Source of the DNA: Termitidicoccus mucosus
GTDB taxonomy: Bacteria > Verrucomicrobiota > Verrucomicrobiia > Opitutales > Opitutaceae
Direction: 5' to 3'
NCBI RefSeq assembly: GCF_038725785.1
Contig: NZ_CP109796.1
Location: 4,960,001 to 5,024,000, forward strand
Length of the DNA: 64,000 nt
Each line of letters begins with the position of its first letter. The stretch's first letter is position 1. Below are positions 19,404 to 27,500 of this stretch, one piece after another. The notes below the pieces were generated by a model. That model ran no database searches. It was given only the letters and a program-made list of their open reading frames with translations, and had not been told where the DNA came from. Both the position numbers and the translations under genes were made by a program.

Positions 19404-20702
19404 ATGGATAAACCCCGCTCACGTTACCGCACGACGCGCTGGTGGATTGTCGCGCTGTTGTTTCTCGCCACCATCGTGAATTATATAGACCGGCAGGCGC
19501 TGGCGGTGTTGAAGGAGCCGATTTGCGGCGGGCTCGGGCTCACCGACGCGCAATTCGGCTATCTCGGCACCGCGTTTCTCATTTCCTACATGGTGATGTA
19601 CACAGTGGCCGGGCGGCTCATCGATCGCGTCGGCATCCGGCTCGGCGTCACGGCGTGCGTGGGCCTGTGGTCGGTCGCGAGCATGCTGACCGGCCTCGCG
19701 CAGGGTTTTCGCAGCCTGACGGCGTTTCGTGTGCTGCTCGGCGTGGGCGAGCCGGGGATTTTTCCCGGCGGCATCAAGGCTTGCGGCGAATGGTTTCCGA
19801 GGAAAATGCGCGCGCTGCCGGCCGGCATTTTTTCGTCCGGCAGCGCGGTGGGCGCGGTCATCGCCGTGCCGCTGCTCGTCTGGATAACCCAGGCGGCCGG
19901 CACGTGGCGGGCCGCGTTTATTATTCCCGGCGCGGTGGGATTGTTGTGGATTCCGTTTTTCTGGAAACTTTACCGCCCTCCCGCGAAGCATCCGGCGGTC
20001 ACCGCCGCGGACCTTGAGGAGTTGCGCGAAGGCGGGGAGCACGCGGCGTCCCCGTCCGCTTCGGGCAGGGGGAAGACATGGGGCGAACTGCTTTCGCAGC
20101 GAAAGGTCTGGGGGCTCGTGCTTTCGCGTTTTGCCAGCGACCCGGTGTGGCATTTCTACCTGCTCTGGCTGCCGGGCTATTTCATGGCGGAGCGCGGGCT
20201 GAGCCTGAAGGAGGTCGGCATTTATCTGTGGCTGCCGTATCTGTTCGGCACGCTCGGCAATGTCGCCGGCGGCTGGTTTTCCGACGCGCTCATCCGCCGC
20301 GGCTGGACCGCGCCGCGCGCCCGCTTCGCCATGCTGGCATGCGCCGGGCTGCTCACGCCCTTCGGCGCGCTGGTCGGTTTTATAAACAGCATCGCCGCGG
20401 CCATCGCCATTACCTGCCTCATCACGTTCATGTGCCAGATGTGGTCGACCAACACCGCGACGCTCGCCGCCGACATCACCGACAATGCCGAAACCGCGTC
20501 GGTCATGGGGCTGATGGGCTCGGCGGGCTCGCTGACCGGCGCGGTGTTCATGACCGTCGTCGGCCTGATCGTGACCAAGTTCGGCTATGCCTATGCCTTT
20601 GTCCTCGCCGCCACGCTGCATCCCATCGCTGCCGTGACGATATTCCTGTTCCTTAGACCCGTGCTCTCCAGCGGAACCCGGGGAGCCGCCCGGCATCAAT
20701 AA
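19404..20702 (+). CDS. MFS transporter, anion:cation symporter (hexuronate/ACS) type
   Basis: 432 residues from ATG 19404; a GTG at 19389 overlapping the previous stop is an alternative. Twelve hydrophobic segments are visible. TM1 carries ATIVNYIDRQALAVL and the loop 2-3 motif reads GRLIDRVGIRLG, as in the ACS family (ExuT/GarP-like hexuronate and glucarate transporters). FRVLLGVGEPGIFPGGIKACGEWFP is the family's TM4 signature. It probably imports the sugar acid or monosaccharide released by the neighbouring enzymes. Specificity is inferred. Confidence 0.85.
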   Translation: MDKPRSRYRTTRWWIVALLFLATIVNYIDRQALAVLKEPICGGLGLTDAQFGYLGTAFLISYMVMYTVAGRLIDRVGIRLGVTACVGLWSVASMLTGLAQGFRSLTAFRVLLGVGEPGIFPGGIKACGEWFPRKMRALPAGIFSSGSAVGAVIAVPLLVWITQAAGTWRAAFIIPGAVGLLWIPFFWKLYRPPAKHPAVTAADLEELREGGEHAASPSASGRGKTWGELLSQRKVWGLVLSRFASDPVWHFYLLWLPGYFMAERGLSLKEVGIYLWLPYLFGTLGNVAGGWFSDALIRRGWTAPRARFAMLACAGLLTPFGALVGFINSIAAAIAITCLITFMCQMWSTNTATLAADITDNAETASVMGLMGSAGSLTGAVFMTVVGLIVTKFGYAYAFVLAATLHPIAAVTIFLFLRPVLSSGTRGAARHQ

Positions 20703-20722
20703 CCACCCAATATATAAATCAT

Positions 20723-21412
20723 ATGAAACTGAAAACACTCCTCGCCCTCCTCCTCTCCTCGCTCGTGCTCGCCGCCGGGTCCGCCCGGGCCGACGACCAG
20801 CCCGCCAGAAAACTCTCGCCCTCGCTCCGCCCGGTCGAGGACACGCCCGGCCTGCCGCGCGTGTTCCTGATCGGCGATTCCGTTTCGATGGGCTACACGC
20901 TCGGCGTCCGCCAGGAGCTCGTGGGCAAGGCCAATGTCCACCGGCCGCCCACCAACTGCGGCTCGTCGGCGAGCGGCCGGCAAAAAATCAAGGAGTGGCT
21001 CGGCGCCGGAAAATGGGATGTCATTCATTTTAATTTCGGCCTGCACGACATGAAATATTTGAAGCCCGGACGCCAGAACGTCCCGCCCGACCGCTACGAG
21101 CGTTATCTCAAGGATATCGTGAAGCAGCTCAAGGCCACCGGCGCCACGCTGGTCTTTGCCACCACCACGCCGGTGCCGGAGGCCGTGAAAAACGCCCATT
21201 ACGAGCGCATCCCGGCCGATGTCGGCCGCTATAATGAAATCGCGCTGCGCGTCATGAAGGAGAACGGGGTGCTCATCGACGATTTGCACGCCGTGGCCGG
21301 ATCAAACATCGCCGAATATCAAATCCCCAACGACGTTCATTTTAATAAAACCGGCAACGCCGCCTTCGCCAAGGCGGTGGCGGCCTCGATCCTTTCGGCG
21401 CTGAAGAAATAA
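20723..21412 (+). CDS. Secreted SGNH/GDSL hydrolase
   Basis: 229 residues with a signal peptide (MKLKTLLALLLSSLVLAAGSARA). The SGNH blocks are visible: block I VFLIGDSVSMGYT with the nucleophile Ser at about residue 51, block III NFGLHD in place of GxND, and block V NDVHFNKTG with the catalytic Asp/His pair. Such enzymes are carbohydrate esterases (deacetylases) or lipases. Its place between transporter and esterase genes suggests removal of acyl groups from the glycan handled by this locus. Confidence 0.85.
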   Translation: MKLKTLLALLLSSLVLAAGSARADDQPARKLSPSLRPVEDTPGLPRVFLIGDSVSMGYTLGVRQELVGKANVHRPPTNCGSSASGRQKIKEWLGAGKWDVIHFNFGLHDMKYLKPGRQNVPPDRYERYLKDIVKQLKATGATLVFATTTPVPEAVKNAHYERIPADVGRYNEIALRVMKENGVLIDDLHAVAGSNIAEYQIPNDVHFNKTGNAAFAKAVAASILSALKK

Positions 21413-21430
21413 ACCCGGACGGAGGACCCC

Positions 21431-22723
21431 ATGCACGGAGCCATGCTGAAGTTTCCATTATATATATTGGCCGCGCTGTCTTTTGCCGCCCTTTGCGCCG
21501 CGCCCGCGCCGCGCGTCACCAGCGTCGAGCCGCGCGTGTGGCGGTGCGACTTTGACAGCGCGGCGCTCAAGCGCCCGATGCGCTTCATGGTGGTGCTGCC
21601 CGAGGGCGTGTCGCCGGGCTCAAAGGAGCGCGTGCCGGTCATCTATTTCCTCCACGGACGCGGGCGCAACGAGCGCACCCTGTTGCAGGACGACGCGTGC
21701 CGGGCGCGCCTGTTCGCGTCGCCCTGCGCCATCGTCCTGCCTTACGCGCGCGAGGGCTGGTATATAAACTCGCCCGTGCAGGCGGAGGAGCGTTACGCCG
21801 ATTATATTGACGAGGTCACCGCCCTTTCGGCGCGGCTGTTTCCGCTGGGGAACACCGCCGGCGCGCGCGCCATCGGGGGCTGGTCGATGGGCGGCTACGG
21901 GGCGATGTACACGGCGGTCCGCCGCCCCGGGGATTTCGCGGCGGTGGCGACCATGATCGGGCTGCTCGATTTTCCCGTGCCCAAGGAGACCGGCGGCTAC
22001 GCCGTGCCTCCGCGTTTTGGCGACGATCCCGCCGAGTGGGCGAAGCGCAATCCCATCCGCCGGTTGCAGGCGCTGCGCGGCGGCACGGGCGTGCGTGTCG
22101 CCTACGCCACGCGGGCGCCGGAGACCGGGATGAACCGGCGGTTCATCGCCGCGGCGACCGAGGCGGGCATCAAGGTCGAAGTCGAGAGCATCGACGGGGG
22201 GCACACATTTCCCGTCGTCCAGGCGTTGCTGCCGGGCACGCTGACGTTTCTGGAGCAATCGTTGCGTCCGCCGGCGCACCGCGCATTAAGCGCGTTGTCG
22301 TCCGCAATTGTCTCATGCAATTTGTATGGCTTCCAAGACCGTTATAGAACTCCTCCCCCGCTACCAGCGCGTGCGCCTGGAGCTGGAACAGTTTCTTTTG
22401 GAATTGCCTGTCGGTTCGAAAATTCCGACCGAACGCGAACTCATCAAGAAATTCGACATCAGCTCGGCGCGCAGCGCTGCAATCGCTCCGCAACGACGGC
22501 ACGCTCGAATCCACGCCGGGCGCGCACGTTTCTCGCCCGCCATCCGACGCGCCCGACCGCCGGCCTCCTGCAAACCCGCGTCATCGGACTGCTCGTTCCG
22601 AACGCCACCGAGCCCATGGTGGGCGGCATCGTGCGCGGCGTCGAGGCCGAGGTCACGCGCCGCGGCACCCGCTGCTCTCGCACGACCGACCCCGGCTCCA
22701 GATCACGCAGCTTGGCAAGATGA
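21431..22723 (+). CDS. Secreted serine esterase (esterase D-like), 3' end disturbed by duplication
   Basis: Signal peptide (LKFPLYILAALSFAALCAAP) then an alpha/beta hydrolase: oxyanion region YFLHGRGRNERTLL, nucleophile elbow GGWSMGGYGAMY (Gly-x-Ser-x-Gly), and a late DGGHTFPVV carrying the catalytic His. The natural domain ends near 22287. In the second copy of this 3' end (23036-23206) the frame stops after RPPAAPAH; here bases are missing near 22270-22285, so the frame runs on through the damaged regulator copy to 22723 and gains about 145 nonsense residues. The enzymatic core is intact. It is the last enzyme gene of the rightward run. Confidence 0.75.
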   Translation: MHGAMLKFPLYILAALSFAALCAAPAPRVTSVEPRVWRCDFDSAALKRPMRFMVVLPEGVSPGSKERVPVIYFLHGRGRNERTLLQDDACRARLFASPCAIVLPYAREGWYINSPVQAEERYADYIDEVTALSARLFPLGNTAGARAIGGWSMGGYGAMYTAVRRPGDFAAVATMIGLLDFPVPKETGGYAVPPRFGDDPAEWAKRNPIRRLQALRGGTGVRVAYATRAPETGMNRRFIAAATEAGIKVEVESIDGGHTFPVVQALLPGTLTFLEQSLRPPAHRALSALSSAIVSCNLYGFQDRYRTPPPLPARAPGAGTVSFGIACRFENSDRTRTHQEIRHQLGAQRCNRSATTARSNPRRARTFLARHPTRPTAGLLQTRVIGLLVPNATEPMVGGIVRGVEAEVTRRGTRCSRTTDPGSRSRSLAR

Positions 22724-23034
22724 TGGACGCGCAGGTCGCAGGCATCCCTCTTTATCCCGACCGGTTCGTGACCGAGCGGAAGGAATTTCTCGTTTTGCTC
22801 AAGGAGCTGAAGCGGCGGCATCCCGCTCGTCCTGCTCGACCGCTATATCGCGGGCCTAGATTTTCGTGTGTGATGACGGACAACGTCCGGGCGTATCAGC
22901 TCACCGAGCACCTGATTTGCTGCGGACGCCGCCGCCCGCGCTGGTCGGATTCTGGCCAAACAACACCGTGCATCGTCCGCCGCCGCGGTGTCATCGAGGC
23001 GTTGCGCGACCACGGTTTGCAGCCCGAGCCCGTT
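22326..23034 (+). pseudogene. Truncated, frameshifted first copy of the AraR-like regulator
   Basis: Begins with the same ATG context and first 46 residues (MASKTVIELLPRYQRVRLEL...) as the intact regulator at 23248, then loses bases inside the helix-turn-helix (after KKFDIS) and shifts frame. Many further small deletions follow, and the copy stops at the duplication junction, about 150 residues before the natural end. No functional product is expected unless the deletions are sequencing errors. Confidence 0.75.
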
Positions 23035-23035
23035 C

Positions 23036-23206
23036 GAGACCGGGATGAACCGGCGGTTCATCGCCGCGGCGACCGAGGCGGGCATCAAGGTCGAAGTCGA
23101 GAGCATCGACGGGGGGCACACATTTCCCGTCGTCCAGGCGTTGCTGCCGGGCACGCTGACGTTTCTGGAGCAATCGTTGCGTCCGCCGGCGGCACCGGCG
23201 CATTAA
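23036..23206 (+). pseudogene. Duplicated 3' fragment of the serine esterase gene
   Basis: Repeats the last about 55 residues of the esterase (TGMNRRFIAAATEAGIKVEV ... TFLEQSLRPPAAPAH, stop at 23204-23206), without the catalytic N-terminal part. It shows what the esterase 3' end looked like before the damage in copy 1. It has no start of its own. Confidence 0.75.
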
Positions 23207-23247
23207 GCGCGTTTGACTCGTCCGCCGAATTGTCTCATGCAATTTGT

Positions 23248-24420
23248 ATGGCTTCCAAGACCGTTATAGAACTCCTCCCCCGCTACCAGCGCGTGCGCCT
23301 GGAGCTGGAACAGTTTCTTTTGGAATTGCCTGTCGGTTCGAAAATTCCGACCGAACGCGAACTCATCAAGAAATTCGACATCAGCCGCGTCACGGCGCGC
23401 AAGGCGCTGCAATCGCTCCGCAACGACGGCACGCTCGAATCCACGCCGGGGCGCGGCACGTTTCTCGCCCGCCATCCGACGCGCCCGACCGCCGGCCTCC
23501 TGCAAACCCGCGTCATCGGACTGCTCGTTCCGAACGCCACCGAGCCCATGGTGGGCGGCATCGTGCGCGGCGTCGAGGCCGAGGTCACGCGCCGCGGCTA
23601 CCACATGCTGCTCTCGCACGACCACAACGACCCCGAGCTCCAGATCACGCAGCTTGGCAAGATGATGGACGCGCAGGTCGCAGGCATCCTGCTTTATCCC
23701 GACCGGTTCGTGACCGAGCGGAAGGAATTTCTCGTTTTGCTCAAGGAGCTGAAGCGGCGCGGCATCCCGCTCGTCCTGCTCGACCGCTATATCGCGGGCC
23801 TAGATTTTTCGTGTGTGATGACGGACAACGTCCAGGGCATGTATCAGCTCACCGAGCACCTGATTTGCTGCGGACGCCGCCGCCCGGCGCTGGTCGGATT
23901 CTGGCCAAACAACACCGTGCATCGCGACCGCCGCCGCGGTGTCATCGAGGCGTTGCGCGACCACGGTTTGCAGCCCGAGCCCGTGCTCGAATGCGAGATC
24001 GGCGCCGACCAGGATTTCTTCGAGTCCGCGCGCGATGTCGTCGCCGGGTGGGTGAAGGGCAAACGCGCCGCCGAGCTGCCGTTTGACAGCATCATCTGCA
24101 TGTTCGACATGCTCGCCTTCGGGGCATTCACGGCGTTGCGCGAGGCCGGCCTGCGCGTGCCGGACGACGTGGCGCTCGTCGGCTACGATAATTTCGACTC
24201 GCAGGTTTACCGTTCGCTCGGCCTGCAACTCACCAGCGTGCAGCAGCCGCTCGACGACGAGGGCGCCACCGCCGCCAGCCTGCTCATTGACCGCATCGAG
24301 GGCAAACCGCGCCAGGACCGCGCCAACCACATCCTGCTTCCGCCCAAGCTCGTTGTCCGCACCTCCTGCGGCTCCACCGGCGCGGCCTTGGAGACGGTGA
24401 AGTCCACCATGCCGGCGTAG
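23248..24420 (+). CDS. AraR-like transcription regulator: GntR-type winged helix plus LacI-type sugar-binding domain
   Basis: 390 residues from ATG 23248; the frame is open further upstream only because it runs into the duplicated segment. Residues about 10-75 are a GntR winged helix (GSKIPTERELIKKFDISRVTARKALQSLRNDGTLESTPGRGTFLA). From VIGLLVPNATEPMVGGIVRGVEAEVTRRG the protein is a LacI/GalR-type periplasmic-binding fold (NDPELQITQLGKMMDAQVAGILLYP, DNVQGMYQLTEHLI, ALVGYDNFD). This domain order is that of AraR-type repressors that release DNA on sugar binding. It closes the carbohydrate run and is the natural regulator of it and perhaps of the autotransporter downstream. Confidence 0.88.
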   Translation: MASKTVIELLPRYQRVRLELEQFLLELPVGSKIPTERELIKKFDISRVTARKALQSLRNDGTLESTPGRGTFLARHPTRPTAGLLQTRVIGLLVPNATEPMVGGIVRGVEAEVTRRGYHMLLSHDHNDPELQITQLGKMMDAQVAGILLYPDRFVTERKEFLVLLKELKRRGIPLVLLDRYIAGLDFSCVMTDNVQGMYQLTEHLICCGRRRPALVGFWPNNTVHRDRRRGVIEALRDHGLQPEPVLECEIGADQDFFESARDVVAGWVKGKRAAELPFDSIICMFDMLAFGAFTALREAGLRVPDDVALVGYDNFDSQVYRSLGLQLTSVQQPLDDEGATAASLLIDRIEGKPRQDRANHILLPPKLVVRTSCGSTGAALETVKSTMPA

Positions 24421-24491
24421 TTTCGGTGCCGGCGGGGTCGATTTCTCCCGTATCGCATCCATCCATGATCGGAGGCAGAAAATCGCTTGAC

Positions 24492-24513
24492 TTGGTATTA
24501 TTAATAGAACCAA
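24492..24513 (+). promoter_or_regulatory. Candidate 22-bp operator upstream of the autotransporter
   Basis: Imperfect palindrome with arms TTGGT (24492-24496) and ACCAA (24509-24513) and a palindromic centre TATTAATA; 18 of 22 positions match. It stands 69 bases before the autotransporter start in an otherwise AT-rich gap, next to the regulator gene. Inferred only. Confidence 0.35.
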
Positions 24514-24581
24514 ATTTGACTCATCATAAGTCTGCCAAAGGACGATCCCCTCTCCCAAAATTGAAGCCCCCTGTTTGTATT

Positions 24582-27500
24582 ATGAAAACCATGACGGCAT
24601 TCCCTGTTGCAGCCGCGCGCTGTTTTTCCCCGACCATGTCCGCCGCCCGGCTGGGCCTCGTTTTCTGGCTGTTGTGGCGCGCGATGTCACCACTCGTGGC
24701 CCAGACCACCGCCACGCCGGTGATCATCGGAGACCGCACCACGACCCTCGCGCTCAGCGGTACCGCCGACAATTACGAAATCCTCGCCGGCACCCTCGTC
24801 CAAGTGGCATCTGGCAACGCGATTTCGGGCAACAACGCCAGCGTCTCCCACTGGTATTTGAAAAACTCCGGCACAGTCACAACCACTGGAAACAGTGGCT
24901 TGAATTTCACCCAGGACGCCAGCGTCACCAACCTCGGCCTCATCGAAAGTGCGAACACGGGCGCGACTCAGGCCGGCGTGTATTTTGCCTCCACTGCGGC
25001 GGGCGATGTCACAAACTCCGGCACCATCCTCGGCGGACTGAAAGGCATCAACTTCGGCAACACCGCCCGCCTCAACACCGTCGTCAACCACGCCGGCGCG
25101 CTCATCCAGACCTCCGTCAACGCCACCAACGGCGGCGCGATCTACTCGGCCAACAACAACACCGTCGCCATCACCAATGCCGGCGAAATCAACGGCGCCC
25201 TCCGCGGTCTCCACCTCGGCGGCGCGTCCGCCGTCACCAACTCCGGCACCATCACCGGCGGCTCCGGCGTCGCGATCTGGTTCAACAACACCACCGCCAG
25301 CAGCACCCTCACCCTCGACACCGGTTCCGTCCTCAACGGCGACATCGTCAGCAACGCGGGACTCCTCAACCACGTCGTCCTCACCGGTTCCGGCGTCGAG
25401 GACAGCCACTTCATCGGCGCGTCCGGAGATCCCGCCAAAGGCTTCGCCTCGCTCACCATGGACGGCACCGATTGGACGCTCTCCGGCACGGTGCAACTCT
25501 CCGGCGTCGCCGCCGACACGCTCAAGGTCGCCGCCGGGCGGCTCACCCTCGCCGGCCAGACGATTTTCGCCGCCGCCGCCGGTAGCGGCATCACGATTTC
25601 CGCTGGCGGCACGCTCCAAATCGGCGACGGCGGCGCGATCATCTGGCACGCCGACGCCGGCCCGCCCGCCATCGCCAACGACGGCGCCGTTGTCATCGCG
25701 TCTGCCGGCAACTACGCGCTCTCCGGCGACCTCTCCGGCTCCGGCGTCGTCGTGCAGGCAGGCGCGGGCGTGCTCGCGCTCACGGGCAACAACACCCACA
25801 CCGGCGGCGTGCGCGTGGACTCCGGCACGCTCTTCATCGACGACGACGCGAAACTCGGCGCGCTCGCCGGCTCGCTCGCGCTCAACGGCGGCGCCGCGCT
25901 TTACGGCGCGGACATCACTACCGCCCGCGCCGTCGTCGCCGGCGGCATCCTCGACACCAACAGCCACGCCGTCACGCTCACCGGCGCGGTCAGCGGCACC
26001 GGCGCGCTGACGAAAACCGGCGCGGGCCAGCTCACCCTTTCAAACACCGGCAACAACTACACCGGTGACACCACCATCGTCTCCGGCACCCTCAAGGGCC
26101 ACGTCGGCACGGGCCTGCTCACCGTGCAGACCGGCGCGACTTACATCGTGGCCGACGGCGTGACCGACGCCGCCATCGGCGCCATCGCCGGCAACGGCAC
26201 CGTGGACCTCAACGGCGCGAACCTCGCCTTCAACGTCATCAGCGGCACGCAAACCTACGCGTTCGCCGGCGCGCTCGCCAACGGCGGCGCCAGCCTGCGC
26301 AAAACCGGTGCGGGCACGCTCGACCTCGGCGCGGGCACCGCACTCGCCGCCGCCTTCGCCACCGGCATCACGGTCGAAAACGGCACCCTCAAACTCGACA
26401 ACCAAAACCAGATCGGCGCCGCTCTCATCCTCGGCTCCGCAGTCGGCCACGGCCTCCTCGAAGTCGACGACGGCCTCGCCGCCTGGACCAAAACCCTCAC
26501 GCTCACCGGCTCCGGCGGCGGCCTGAGCATCGCCGGCGGCACACAGGCGCTCACCGCCACCGTCGAAGGCACCGGCGACTTCGTGAAAGCTGGCGCGGGC
26601 ACGCTCGACATCACCGGCGCGACCATGAACCAGACCGGCGGGGGCACCCGCATCCTCGGCGGCACGCTCCTCGGCGACACCGCCACGATCAAAGGCGACC
26701 TCACCTTCGCCAACGATGCCACCGCCGAGTTTGCGCAAAACACCACCGGCACCCTCTCCGGCCTGATCACCGGCGCCGGCCACCTCATCATGAACGGCAC
26801 CGGCGAACTTGTCCTCGCCAACAGCGCCAACGCCTACACCGGCGACACCACCATCAAGACCGGCACGCTCACCGGCCACGTCGGCCAGGGCACGCTCACG
26901 GTGGAGTCGGCCGGCACCTACAAAGTAGCCGACGGCGTGACCGAATTCGAACTGGCCGGCATCGTCGGCCAGGGCACGGTGAACCTCAACGCCGCCAGCC
27001 TGAACTTCAACGTGGCGAGCGGCACCGCCAGCGAGTTCAACTTCACCGGCCAGCTCGACGGCGGCCCCGCCGCGAAATTCAACAAAACCGGCGGCGGCAC
27101 GCTCACCCTTTCCAGCTCGGTGGCCCTCGGCGGCGGCATCCTCGTAAAAGACGGCGTCCTCAGGCTCTCCGACGAAAGCCTCGCCGCCACGACCATCACG
27201 CTCGGCGACACCACCACCGCCGGCCTGATCGCCTACGACAACCCCGCCGCCTGGACCAAGTCCCTCACGCTCACCGGCTCCGGCGGCGGCTTCCAAGTGG
27301 CCGCCAGCACGACCACCACCCTTGCCTCCACCGCCGTGATCAGCGGCTCGGGCGACTTCGTCAAAGCCGGTGCCGGCACGCTCGACACCCGCGCCGCGAC
27401 CATCACCGCCGACATCGCCGCGACGCGTATCCTCGACGGCACGCTCCTTGCCACCGCCGCCACGCTCAAAGGCACGCTCGACCTTGCCTCCGCCACCTCC

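Larger units (their letters stand above)
22121..23985 (+). repeat. 0.9-kb tandem segmental duplication (copy 1 damaged)
   Basis: Copy 1 is about 22121-23034 and copy 2 about 23036-23985. Each begins at GAGACCGGGATGAAC in the esterase 3' part and ends at CAGCCCGAGCCCGT in the regulator. Copy 2 is about 36 bases longer: copy 1 lacks short pieces at more than ten places, almost all deletions. Either a decaying duplication or an assembly/sequencing artefact would look like this. Confidence 0.8.

Noticed and set aside
22720-24420. A 566-residue open frame covering the regulator and upstream sequence
   Set aside because: The first 176 residues are the out-of-frame duplicated segment; the natural start of the regulator is ATG 23248, supported by the identical start context in copy 1.
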